DNA of 49,634 nt from Paraburkholderia polaris (lineage in GTDB: Bacteria > Pseudomonadota > Gammaproteobacteria > Burkholderiales > Burkholderiaceae): NCBI RefSeq assembly GCF_012927345.1, contig NZ_JABBGJ010000059.1:1-49634 (forward strand), read 5' to 3'. The notes under the pieces were generated by a model that worked only from the letters and a program-made list of their open reading frames with translations, made no database searches and had not been told where the DNA came from. This document shows, one piece after another, positions 1 to 7,388 of this stretch (its first letter is position 1; each line of letters opens with the position of its first letter). The translations under genes and the position numbers were made by a program.

Positions 1-284
1 GCATCGCACACCGGCGCCACCGGATGAATCTCGATGCAATCGGGTTGCACCACCCGCTTGAGCGTCTTGCCCTTATGCCCCGGCTGCGCGCCAGGCTTTG
101 CCCCGCTCGTGCCGCGCAACGACTTCGGCTTGCGCCCGGGCCCATCGCTTGAGGGCGGCTTGCTGGAGTTACGACTGTTCTTCTCGAGTTTCGCTTCGAG
201 CGCGTTCAGACGCTTCACGAGATCAACGATGAGCGCGTCCTTCTGTTCGTGTGTGAGGTCTTTGAAATCAGGCATCTTCGTCAT
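1..284 (-). CDS. IS66-family transposase (TnpC), N-terminal part only
   Basis: The reading frame runs off the left edge of the window, so only about 94 N-terminal residues are visible. It starts MTKMPDFKDLTHEQKDALI, then a short coiled-coil-like stretch (LVKRLNALEAKLEKN). This is followed by the IS66 N-terminal signature KNSRNSSKPPSSDG and, after a basic linker, GAKPGAQPGHKGKTL. These motifs are characteristic of the region ahead of the zinc-binding and DDE domains of IS66 transposases. ATG 284 is preceded by GAAGGAC. A second in-frame ATG lies three codons in. No TnpA or TnpB is seen upstream, which fits the single-transposase type. Whether the element is intact cannot be judged here. The sequence GTAACTATTCAGCAG (317-334, read on the minus strand) may lie at the element's terminus, but this is a guess. 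Confidence 0.85.
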   Translation of the reverse strand, partial: MTKMPDFKDLTHEQKDALIVDLVKRLNALEAKLEKNSRNSSKPPSSDGPGRKPKSLRGTSGAKPGAQPGHKGKTLKRVVQPDCIEIHPVAPVCD

Positions 285-340
285 GTCCTTCACTATGCAT
301 CGCCTGGTTCCAGTTTACAACTGCTGAATAGTTACGCGGC

Positions 341-420
341 GGCAAAGAAAAGTAGGTGCCTGCCCCGCACAGGGGCGAACGCTAATAGACCACTAACAAT
401 TCAAGGAAAGGCCAACGCCG
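341..420. repeat. Intergenic GC-palindrome repeat
   Basis: The stretch contains GGCAAAGAAAAGTAGG, then a small palindrome (GCCCC, GCACA, GGGGC), then AATAGACCACTAACAA. It resembles an intergenic repeat I associate with Burkholderia/Paraburkholderia genomes. That recognition is from memory and no second copy lies in this window. It sits between the IS66 fragment and the 3' end of the alcohol dehydrogenase gene. Confidence 0.4.
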
Positions 421-522
421 TACGCGAACAAACAAAAAGCGCCGCACAGGCAACCACCCCAATAAAAGCCCCTGCCCGCAAGGCACCAAAACCAATCAGC
501 ACCTCACAGGCAAAAAAACCAA

Positions 523-1575
523 TCACTTCCGTAAGGAATCCAGATCAACCACAAACCGATACTTAACATCACTCTTAAGCATCCGTTCATAAGCCTCATT
601 AATCCCCTGCATAGAAATCACTTCAATATCCGAAGTAATCCCATGCTCGCCGCAAAAGTCGAGCATCTCCTGCGTCTCGGCAATCCCGCCAATCAGCGAA
701 CCAGCCAGACGGCGACGCTTGAGAATCAGATTGAACACCTGCGGCGACGGATGATCGTGCTCCGGAGCACCAACCAGCGTCATCGTCCCATCGCGCTTGA
801 GCAGATTCAAAAACGGATTCAAATCATGCTGCGCAGCAACGGTATTCAGAATGAAATCGAAGCTATTGGCATGCGCGCCCATCTCTTCAGCATTCTTCGA
901 GATGACAACCTCATGCGCACCAAGCCGCTTGGCATCTTCAATCTTCGACGGCGACGTCGTAAACAACACCACATGCGCACCCATTGCACGGGCCAACTTC
1001 ACGCCCATGTGACCCAGGCCGCCAAGACCAACAATCCCGACCTTCTTGCCAGGACCGGCGCCCCACGTGCGCAGCGGCGAATACGTCGTGATCCCCGCGC
1101 ACAGCAACGGCGCCACACCCGCCGGGTCGAGATTCTCCGGCACGCGCAGCGTGAATGCCTCATCCACCACCAGTTGCGTCGAATAGCCGCCGTAGGTGAT
1201 CTGACCGTCAACCCGATCCACACCGTTGTACGTACCGACAAAACCGTTTTCGCAATACTGCTCGAGACCTTCCTCGCAACTCGCACACGTACGGCACGAG
1301 TCGACCAGGCATCCCACGCCCACCAGATCGCCTGCCTTGTACTTCGTCACGTCCGGACCCACCGCAGTTACGCGGCCGACAATTTCATGGCCCGGCACCA
1401 CCGGGAAAACCGTGTTCTTCCATTCGTTGCGTGCCTGATGCAAGTCGGAATGGCACACGCCGCAAAACAGGACTTCCATCTGCACGTCATGGGCGCGCAG
1501 TTCGCGGCGCTGGATTTCGAACGGGGCGAGCGGCGCGGAAGCGTCGGTCGCTGCATAGGCATAAGTCGTGCTCAT
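523..1575 (-). CDS. Zinc-dependent NAD(P) alcohol dehydrogenase, CAD/YahK type
   Basis: A 350-residue medium-chain dehydrogenase/reductase that interconverts alcohols and aldehydes with NAD(P)H in the cytoplasm. Catalytic-zinc motifs are CGVCHSD (Cys41) and PGHE (His63). The structural zinc site has Cys94, Cys97, Cys100 and Cys108. The Rossmann motif GLGGLGHMG lies near residues 178-186. Length and motif order match the cinnamyl-alcohol-dehydrogenase branch, which includes the broad-range aldehyde reductases YahK/AdhA. The start at 1575 (MSTTYAYAA) is chosen because GGAG lies about 8 bases upstream and family members begin here; an upstream in-frame extension is not similar to the family. The gene is divergent from an AraC-type regulator of the YqhC kind, which suggests aldehyde-responsive control. 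That link is inferred from arrangement. Confidence 0.92.
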   Translation of the reverse strand: MSTTYAYAATDASAPLAPFEIQRRELRAHDVQMEVLFCGVCHSDLHQARNEWKNTVFPVVPGHEIVGRVTAVGPDVTKYKAGDLVGVGCLVDSCRTCASCEEGLEQYCENGFVGTYNGVDRVDGQITYGGYSTQLVVDEAFTLRVPENLDPAGVAPLLCAGITTYSPLRTWGAGPGKKVGIVGLGGLGHMGVKLARAMGAHVVLFTTSPSKIEDAKRLGAHEVVISKNAEEMGAHANSFDFILNTVAAQHDLNPFLNLLKRDGTMTLVGAPEHDHPSPQVFNLILKRRRLAGSLIGGIAETQEMLDFCGEHGITSDIEVISMQGINEAYERMLKSDVKYRFVVDLDSLRK

Positions 1576-1895
1576 GGGTAGCTCCAGCAAAGAGGGTAAT
1601 GTCGCAAGGCGCCAACGATGGGCGACGCGCGTCGCCGATGCGGCCAAACCTTGTTGTGAACCGGGATCACGGCGCAGGCGGTGGCCGACGTACTCACCGA
1701 AACGGTGAATGGGCGACCGAGCCCAGCGCAGCGCGGGAAAAGATGATCCGGCAGGGCTCCCATAGTAGGAGCCGGGAGCGAACCAGGGAATACCTGAATA
1801 TCTTGAAGGTTTGCCTAAAACTCCTGGCGACGAGCGTTGTAGGTAGTTTGATGTTAAATTTCAAGCACTATTCTCTTGCGCGTCACTATACCGTC
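1576..1895. promoter_or_regulatory. Divergent promoter region, alcohol dehydrogenase/AraC regulator
   Basis: 320 bases with no credible gene separate the two divergent starts. The half next to the regulator is AT-richer (TTGATGTTAAATTTCAAGC near 1848-1867), as expected for promoters. I could not assign -35/-10 boxes with confidence, nor a clear operator dyad. Confidence 0.5.
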
Positions 1896-2924
1896 ATGTC
1901 AACCCATTCCGTAGAACCCACATCGGTCGATGGCGACCCCGCCGAGCGCGGCCCGGTCACTCGTGCCCCGGCCGCCGGCGGGCCCGCCGATCCATCCCAG
2001 CAGCGTCTGGTCGAATTGTTCGACACACTCGCGCCCAATCCGGGCATTACGCGCTCGAGCCTGGAAGGGGTCAATCTGATGCGGGCCAATAAGCCGATGC
2101 CGCGTATGCCCGTGATGTACGAGCCGAGCATCGTGATCGTCTGCCAGGGGCGCAAGCGCGGTTTTCTCGGCGATCAGGTGTTCCAGTACGACGCGCAGCA
2201 ATATCTGGTGCTGTCGGTGCCGTTGCCGTTTGAATGTGAAACCGAGGCAAGCCCGGAAGAGCCGTTCCTCGCCATCTCGGTACGAGTCGATCTGACCATG
2301 GTGGCCGAGTTGTTGATGGCGCTGAACGAAACGCAAGGCGCCACGCAGAACGAGCCGCTCGGCATCTATTCGACGCCGCTCGATCCGGCCCTGAACAATG
2401 CCGTGCAGCGTTTGATGGACGCGTTAGCCTCGCCGCTCGACGCGCGCATTCTTGCGCCTGGCGTGGTCCGCGAAATCTGCTATCGGGTGTTGACGGGCGA
2501 GCAGGGCGACGCGATTCGCGCGGCGCTCACGCATCAGAATCATTTCGGCCGAATCGCCAAGGCGCTACGGCGAATCCATGCCGACTACCACGGGCAACTC
2601 GATGTCGACACGCTCGCCTCTGAAGCGGGCATGAGCCTCGCCGTTTTTCATGCGCAATTCAAGGCCGTGACGGCGACCTCGCCGATGCAATACGTGAAGA
2701 CCACGCGGTTGCATCACGCGCGTTTGCTGATGGTGCAGGATGGTTTGAATGCCGGCGCCGCCGCGGCGCGCGTCGGGTACGAAAGCGCGTCGCAATTCAG
2801 CCGCGAGTTCAAGCGCCTGTTCGGCCTGAGCCCGGTCGATGAAGTCAAGCGCATGCGCACCGTGTACGATGCGCCGCCGCCGCGCGTGGTCAAGCCGGTC
2901 GCGCGGTATGTGACCGCGGTATAG
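1896..2924 (+). CDS. AraC-family transcriptional regulator (AraC_N/YqhC type)
   Basis: A 342-residue regulator. Residues about 40-200 resemble the AraC_N ligand-binding domain (EPSIVIVCQGRKRGFLGDQVFQYDAQ... then YLVLSVPLPFECE), typical of YqhC-like proteins. The C-terminus from about residue 225 is an AraC/XylS double helix-turn-helix, seen in ASEAGMSLAVFHAQFKAVT and AAARVGYESASQFSREFKRLFG. Before the core there is a Pro/Ala/Gly-rich leader of about 40 residues. ATG 1896 is used because the frame upstream has no family-like sequence. YqhC-type proteins usually activate a neighbouring aldehyde reductase when aldehydes are present. The divergent zinc alcohol dehydrogenase is therefore its likely target (inference from context). 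Confidence 0.9.
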   Translation: MSTHSVEPTSVDGDPAERGPVTRAPAAGGPADPSQQRLVELFDTLAPNPGITRSSLEGVNLMRANKPMPRMPVMYEPSIVIVCQGRKRGFLGDQVFQYDAQQYLVLSVPLPFECETEASPEEPFLAISVRVDLTMVAELLMALNETQGATQNEPLGIYSTPLDPALNNAVQRLMDALASPLDARILAPGVVREICYRVLTGEQGDAIRAALTHQNHFGRIAKALRRIHADYHGQLDVDTLASEAGMSLAVFHAQFKAVTATSPMQYVKTTRLHHARLLMVQDGLNAGAAAARVGYESASQFSREFKRLFGLSPVDEVKRMRTVYDAPPPRVVKPVARYVTAV

Positions 2925-2944
2925 GCGCGCGTTCGCGGGAAGCG

Positions 2945-3718
2945 TTATAGCCCGCTAAACCAGTTGTACCCCTGGTCTTCCCAATAGCCGCCGGGGTTCG
3001 TGTTGGTCACGAAAATCGCCGCAATGTGCTTCGGATTCTTGAAGCCCAGTTTGGTCGGTACGCGCAGCTTCAGCGGGTAGCCGTATTTGGCCGGCAGCGG
3101 CGCGTCGCGGAAATCGAGCGTCAGTTGGGTTTGCGGATGCAAGGCCGTCGCCATATCGAGGCTCGAGTAATAACGGTCCGCGCATTTGAAGCCGACATAG
3201 CGTGCGCTCAGATCGGCGCCGATGCGTTCGAGGAACGTGCGAAACGGCACGCCTCGCCATTGCCCGATCGCGCTCCATCCTTCAATGCAGATGTGCCGCG
3301 TAATCTGTGAAGCCTGCGGCAAGGCGCGCAGTTGATCGAGCGTCCACGTGCGCTTGTCCGACACCAACCCCGACACTTCCAGTTGATACGTCGAACCGTC
3401 GATATCCGGCGCGTCGAACTCCGGATAGAACGCGTTGAACGGGAACGGGTCGGTGATCTCGCGCGCCGAATAAGTGGGCGCGAGTTTGTTTCGATCGAAC
3501 AGCCATCCCTGCACGCGATCGTTCCAGCGCGACATGGCCCACAACACCTTGTCGACCGAATCGCCGTCCTGCATGTTGCAGCCCGAGAGCATCGCCAGCG
3601 CGCCGATCGAGAGCGACGAGCGCAGGAACAACCGCCGTTGCAACCGTTCGATTTGCGGTTTGTGGTCGGCAAGGACAATGCGCGAGCTGCGCGAGTCCCG
3701 GCGTTTTGATTCGCTCAT
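2945..3718 (-). CDS. Periplasmic molybdopterin oxidoreductase, sulfite oxidase/MsrP fold, Tat lipoprotein
   Basis: 257 residues with one Oxidored_molyb domain. The N-terminus has a twin-arginine stretch (RLQRRLFLRSSL, Arg28-Arg29), a hydrophobic segment and then a lipobox, LSGC (Cys47). This suggests Tat export followed by lipid anchoring. The molybdenum-coordinating cysteine is Cys144 in RHICIEGWSAIGQW, closely matching the R-C-V/I-E-x-W-S motif of YedY/MsrP. There is no heme domain in the protein; the downstream partner role falls to the b-type cytochrome encoded just upstream. The two genes overlap by four bases (ATGA), so they are probably translationally coupled. Substrate is not readable: protein methionine sulfoxide, other S- or N-oxides, or sulfite are all possible in this fold. 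Confidence 0.85.
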   Translation of the reverse strand: MSESKRRDSRSSRIVLADHKPQIERLQRRLFLRSSLSIGALAMLSGCNMQDGDSVDKVLWAMSRWNDRVQGWLFDRNKLAPTYSAREITDPFPFNAFYPEFDAPDIDGSTYQLEVSGLVSDKRTWTLDQLRALPQASQITRHICIEGWSAIGQWRGVPFRTFLERIGADLSARYVGFKCADRYYSSLDMATALHPQTQLTLDFRDAPLPAKYGYPLKLRVPTKLGFKNPKHIAAIFVTNTNPGGYWEDQGYNWFSGL

Positions 3719-4347
3719 GCCTGAGTTCCTTCATGCGCGGAATGTTTGGCGCGGCCCGTCAGCATTGGCAGCAACGTACGCGGCACCAGCAGCACCAGCG
3801 CCAGATGCACGACGACAAAGCCGACCACACCCGCCATCGCGACAAAATGCACGCGACGCGCGAAATCGAAGCCGCCGAATAGCGTGGTAAGCCAGGAGAA
3901 TTGCACCGGCTTCCAGATCGAGAGCCCCGACGCGACCAGCAGCACGCCAAGGAACAATACGAAGAGATAGAGCGCGCGCTGCACCGCGTTATATTTGCCG
4001 GTATCGTGCGGAAGCTTGAACTGCATTGCTAATGCGGCATCGTGTACGACATCGCGCGGATAGACGGGCAGTAACTTGCGACGAAAATGCCCACGTCCGA
4101 TGCCATACGCCAGATACAGCAGGCCGTTCGCGCACAGCAGCCACATCGCCGCGAAATGCCATGCAATCGAGCCGCCCAGCCAGCCGCCGACGGTCGCCCA
4201 TACCGGAAATCTGAACGGAAAGAAGGGCGACGCGTTATAGATCGCCCAGCCGCTCATCACCATGCAGACCATCGCAAATGCGTTGATCCAGTGCGTGATT
4301 CGTACGACAAGTGGGTGGACGATAAAGCGCGCTTGCGGTTCGGGCAT
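3715..4347 (-). CDS. Membrane b-type cytochrome (cytochrome b561/NiFe-hydrogenase b-subunit type)
   Basis: 210 residues with about four transmembrane segments. The first begins HPLVVRITHWINAFAMVCMVMSGW with the typical early heme-ligand His (RITHW). Further His residues lie in AWHFAAMWLL and VHFVAMAGVVGFVVVHLAL. This is the cytochrome b561/b6-like bacterial family that carries quinol electrons to periplasmic partners. It overlaps the start of the downstream molybdoenzyme by four bases, so it is the likely electron donor/acceptor for it. In the enterobacterial MsrPQ system this place is held by MsrQ, a ferric-reductase-like membrane protein of a different family. The use of a b561-type subunit here is worth noting. 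Confidence 0.85.
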   Translation of the reverse strand: MPEPQARFIVHPLVVRITHWINAFAMVCMVMSGWAIYNASPFFPFRFPVWATVGGWLGGSIAWHFAAMWLLCANGLLYLAYGIGRGHFRRKLLPVYPRDVVHDAALAMQFKLPHDTGKYNAVQRALYLFVLFLGVLLVASGLSIWKPVQFSWLTTLFGGFDFARRVHFVAMAGVVGFVVVHLALVLLVPRTLLPMLTGRAKHSAHEGTQA

Positions 4348-4369
4348 GGTGAGCGGTGATGAAACAAAG

Positions 4370-4405
4370 AAAAATCGGCAAGCCGCGTGATTGAGGCACG
4401 CGGCT
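4370..4405 (-). terminator. Hairpin with downstream T run inside the DUF5666-cytochrome b operon
   Basis: AGCCGCGTG (4381-4389) and CACGCGGCT (4397-4405) form a perfect 9-bp stem with a 7-base loop. Reading on the minus strand it is followed, after 6 bases, by TTTTT (4374-4370). It lies between the stop of the DUF5666 gene and the start of the cytochrome gene. It could be an intrinsic terminator or attenuator that lowers expression of the two downstream genes. The offset T run makes it weaker than textbook cases. Confidence 0.45.
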
Positions 4406-4430
4406 GTTCGAACGGTTGAAAAGCGCCGTA

Positions 4431-5063
4431 TTACATCGGCGGCGTGACACCATGTTCGCCGGCCGAGATGAAATTCGCCGTCATCGAGCCATCGGCTTCC
4501 TTGTGGGCGAACAGCACGACCTTTGCGCCCGGCACCAGCAGCGAGCGGTCACCCGGTTCGAGGGCGACGATAGGCACGTCTTGCGGAATCACGATCTTCT
4601 TTTCGCCGTCCTTGTACTTGACGGTGATCGTGCGGCCGTTGCTGACCACAAGGGAGCCGACCGTGCCGTTGGTCATCGTGCTGTTCGAGCCGAGATCCCA
4701 CGGGCGATGGCCTTCGCCGGAGCCGCGCATACTGGCGGGGAACACGTGCACTTCGAGCGCCTTCAGCGTGCCGTCGGGTTGGGGGATCGCGGCCGTGCCG
4801 ACATAGCTGTCCGGCTTGATGTCGTTCACATTGGCGATCGCAACGCCGCGAATCGGCGTGTCCTTGGAGAGCTTCACGTCGACGTCCTTGCCATCGCGCG
4901 TGTGGACCTTGAGCACGTCGCCCGAGAGCGCGGTCACGGTGCCGCGTACGCCAGTGGGGGCGGCGGTCTGGGCTTGCGCGGCGGATACTGCGGCGAACAG
5001 CGAGGCAGCGACGAGCGCGGGGGCGACGATGGCGCGCATCGCATTAGCGGAAACAATCTTCAT
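4431..5063 (-). CDS. Exported DUF5666-like protein
   Basis: 210 residues with a Sec signal peptide (MKIVSANAMRAIVAPALVAA ... AQAQ, cleavage near residue 32). The mature part holds repeated small beta-domain patterns of the DUF5666 kind: GVRGTVTALSGDVLKVHTRDG, then DSYVGTAAIPQPDG, and again GTVGSLVVSNGRTITVKYKDG. Such domains are OB-like and of unknown function. It is first in a minus-strand run with the b-type cytochrome and the MsrP-like enzyme and is divergent from the two-component system. It may be an accessory or envelope-stress protein co-controlled with them. The start at 5063 gives a clean signal peptide. Confidence 0.75.
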   Translation of the reverse strand: MKIVSANAMRAIVAPALVAASLFAAVSAAQAQTAAPTGVRGTVTALSGDVLKVHTRDGKDVDVKLSKDTPIRGVAIANVNDIKPDSYVGTAAIPQPDGTLKALEVHVFPASMRGSGEGHRPWDLGSNSTMTNGTVGSLVVSNGRTITVKYKDGEKKIVIPQDVPIVALEPGDRSLLVPGAKVVLFAHKEADGSMTANFISAGEHGVTPPM

Positions 5064-5124
5064 GAGTCTGCTCTGGGTGGGTGAAGGATAAGAGCAGGTT
5101 AGGCGCGCGAGCGGCTCCGGCGAG

Positions 5125-5150
5125 TGACAGACGGATGACAAAAACGTCAT
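5125..5150. promoter_or_regulatory. Putative OmpR-type response-regulator box
   Basis: TGACA occurs at 5125-5129 and again at 5136-5140, one helical turn (11 bp) apart, as expected for tandem OmpR-family half-sites. The second copy is also part of an inverted repeat ATGAC-N6-GTCAT (5135-5150). The site lies between the divergent DUF5666 gene and the response regulator gene, about 22 bases upstream of a TAGAAT that could be the regulator's -10 box (5172-5177). It is a plausible autoregulatory and target site. The assignment is inferred. Confidence 0.4.
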
Positions 5151-5247
5151 GAACGGCGCGCGGCGGCCACGTAGAATGGCCACCATATTCACGTCCACAT
5201 CCATGACCTGCGCCCACGGCGGCGCTCAGGGTCGGAAACCAGGCACC

Positions 5248-5919
5248 ATGAGCATCCTCGTCATCGAAGACGACCCGAAAACCGGCGACTACCTGAAGAA
5301 GGGGCTGCGCGAAAGCGGCTACGCGGTCGACCTCGCGCGCACCGGCACGGATGGGCTGCACATGGCGCTGGAACACGCGTATGACCTGGTGGTGCTGGAC
5401 GTGATGCTGCCCGGCATCGACGGTTGGGAAATCATGCGTGCGTTGCGGGCGCGGCGCGATCTGCCGGTCATTTTCCTGACCGCGCGAGATCACGTCAGCG
5501 ACCGCATCCGTGGCCTCGAACTCGGCGCCGACGATTACCTCGTCAAACCGTTCTCGTTCACCGAGCTGGTGTTGCGCATCCGCACGCTGCTGCGTCGTGG
5601 CGTGATCCGCGAGAGCGATGTGTTCGAGATCGCCGATCTCAAGCTGGACGTCCTGCGCCGCAAGGTAACGCGCGAAGGCGTCGAGATTCCGCTGACCAAC
5701 AAGGAATTCATGCTGCTGCATCTACTGGTGCGCCGGCAAGGCGAAGCGCTATCGCGTACGCAGATCGCCTCGGAAGTGTGGGATATGAACTTCGACAGCG
5801 ACACTAATGTGGTCGACGTCGCCATCAAACGGTTGCGCGCCAAGGTCGATCATCCGTTTGAAAAGAAGCTGATTCATACGGTGCGCAGCATCGGCTATAC
5901 CTTTGGCGACGGTTCATGA
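5248..5919 (+). CDS. OmpR-family response regulator (heavy-metal/CusR-HprR type)
   Basis: 223 residues. The receiver domain has the acidic pair Asp8-Asp9, the phospho-acceptor Asp51 (VVLDVMLPG), Thr78 and Lys100 (LVKPFSF). The C-terminal winged helix covers about residues 125-223 (ISLTNKEF-like EIPLTNKEFMLLHLLVRRQGEALSR, ending VRSIGYTFGD). The pattern places it in the CusR/IrlR/HprR subgroup. ATG 5248 is chosen because it begins directly with the receiver strand MSILVIEDD. Its stop overlaps the kinase start (ATGA), so the pair is cotranslated. Its divergent neighbours, an MsrP-like enzyme and its cytochrome, resemble the HprSR-MsrPQ arrangement of Escherichia coli. They are the probable targets. 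Confidence 0.92.
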   Translation: MSILVIEDDPKTGDYLKKGLRESGYAVDLARTGTDGLHMALEHAYDLVVLDVMLPGIDGWEIMRALRARRDLPVIFLTARDHVSDRIRGLELGADDYLVKPFSFTELVLRIRTLLRRGVIRESDVFEIADLKLDVLRRKVTREGVEIPLTNKEFMLLHLLVRRQGEALSRTQIASEVWDMNFDSDTNVVDVAIKRLRAKVDHPFEKKLIHTVRSIGYTFGDGS

Positions 5920-7316
5920 AGCTGTGGACCAAACGTTCGTTGACGGCTCGCACCACGGTGCTGTTTGCCGCGATCGCGTGCGTGGTGATCGGCACGCTCG
6001 GCGCGTATTTCTATCACTCCGCCGAGCTGTCGTTGCAGCGCCGCGCGGACGTGGTGCTCACCGGCCGTGTCGAGCATTTCAGCCGCATCGTGCGCGATCT
6101 CTATTCGGTCAGCGAATTGAAGGACCGGCCTTTGCTGTTCGAGAGCATGCTCGGCGCGGAGGCGGACGTGCTGCTGTTTCGCCGTCCGGGCGAGGCGCCG
6201 TTCATCGACGTGAATCCTGCAAACATTGCGGTGCCGGCCCTGCAGGCCGGTGCGGAGAACCGGTTGCCGACGCTCCCGGATATCCGCCAGACGATGTTGC
6301 CGGACGGCGTGCCGGTTCATTGGGCGATCGCCACCGTCAAAGCACGCGAGGACGGCAGCGAGGTCGAAGTGATCGCCGCGCATCCGATGACTCAGGAAGT
6401 GCGGATGCTGGCGGCGTATCGCAATCGCATCGTACTGGCCACACTGACCGGCATGCTGGCCGCGACGCTGCTCGCCTACTACGTGCTGCGCCGCACGTTT
6501 CGGCCGGTGCGCGAGATCGCTACGCGGGCGGCGCAGATCAGTCCGGCGAGTTTGTCGGTGCGGCTCGACAGCGAGGCCGCGCCGGTCGAATTACGCCAGC
6601 TCACGCACGCCTTCAACGCGATGCTCGACCGTCTTGCCGATGGCTATCAGCGCCTCTCGCAGTTCTCCGCCGATCTGGCGCATGAAATTCGCACGCCAGT
6701 GGGCGCCTTGATCGGCCAGACCCAGGTGACGCTCGCCAAACCGCGCGACGCCGATGAATATCAGCAATTGCTCGAATCGAATCTCGAAGAGTTGAGCCGT
6801 TTGAGCCACATTGCGGAGAACATCCTGTTTCTCGCGCACGCGGACCATGCTGCGCTGTCCATCGACCGTGAGCCAGTCGATCTGCGCGACGAACTCGTCA
6901 GGATCGCAGACTATTTTGAAGGCCCCGCCGACGAACGGGGTATGCGTTTTGCCGTCGAGGCTCAGGGCGTGGCGTCGGTCAATCCGATGCTGTGCCGGCG
7001 GGCGATCAACAATCTCGTCGTCAATGCGGTGCGATACGGCGCAAACGATACGGTTGTGCGTTTGAGCGGTATACAGGACGAACGGGGCGCGACGGTGGTG
7101 GTGGAAAACGACGGTGCGCCGATTCCCGACGAGCAACTGGACCGCCTGTTCGATCGCTTCTACCGCGCGGATGCGGCGCGCAGCGCGTTCACCGAATCGA
7201 GCGGGCTGGGTCTCGCGATCGTCAGGGCGATCATGCATCTGCACGGCGGCACGGCGCGCGTGGTGTGTCCGGTGCCGGGTGTGGTGCGCTTCGAATTGCG
7301 CTTTCCGGGCGCTTAG
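5916..7316 (+). CDS. Heavy-metal-type sensor histidine kinase (CusS/HprS-like)
   Basis: 466 residues. Transmembrane segments are at about 12-34 and 171-191, enclosing a periplasmic sensor region of about 135 residues. A HAMP domain follows at about 192-243. The H box is FSADLAHEIRTPVGAL, with His256 as the phosphorylated residue. The N box RRAINNLVVNAVRYG, F box LDRLFDRFYRAD and G box GLGLAIVRAIM are all intact, so it should be active. Pro after the H-box Thr and the spacing match the heavy-metal sensor kinase family. I see no His/Met-rich metal site in the periplasmic loop. With the MsrP-like enzyme next door, an oxidative (for example chlorine-stress) signal is as likely as a metal. Confidence 0.92.
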   Translation: MKLWTKRSLTARTTVLFAAIACVVIGTLGAYFYHSAELSLQRRADVVLTGRVEHFSRIVRDLYSVSELKDRPLLFESMLGAEADVLLFRRPGEAPFIDVNPANIAVPALQAGAENRLPTLPDIRQTMLPDGVPVHWAIATVKAREDGSEVEVIAAHPMTQEVRMLAAYRNRIVLATLTGMLAATLLAYYVLRRTFRPVREIATRAAQISPASLSVRLDSEAAPVELRQLTHAFNAMLDRLADGYQRLSQFSADLAHEIRTPVGALIGQTQVTLAKPRDADEYQQLLESNLEELSRLSHIAENILFLAHADHAALSIDREPVDLRDELVRIADYFEGPADERGMRFAVEAQGVASVNPMLCRRAINNLVVNAVRYGANDTVVRLSGIQDERGATVVVENDGAPIPDEQLDRLFDRFYRADAARSAFTESSGLGLAIVRAIMHLHGGTARVVCPVPGVVRFELRFPGA

Positions 7317-7358
7317 CGGGTTGCCTGCGTGGCTGCGGTCGTGTCCGAGACTCACGTT

Positions 7359-7388
7359 ATCAATCGCAATCAATCGCTATCAATCTCT
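7359..7388. repeat. Three tandem 10-bp repeats at the 3' end of the luxI gene
   Basis: ATCAATCGCA, ATCAATCGCT and ATCAATCTCT follow head to tail (7359-7368, 7369-7378, 7379-7388). The third copy carries the stop codon of the acyl-homoserine-lactone synthase gene. The array lies between convergent genes (sensor kinase and luxI). Confidence 0.75.

Noticed and set aside
643..1581. A 312-residue plus-strand frame opposite the alcohol dehydrogenase
   Set aside because: It is antisense to a gene with full zinc and cofactor motifs and shows no motif of its own.
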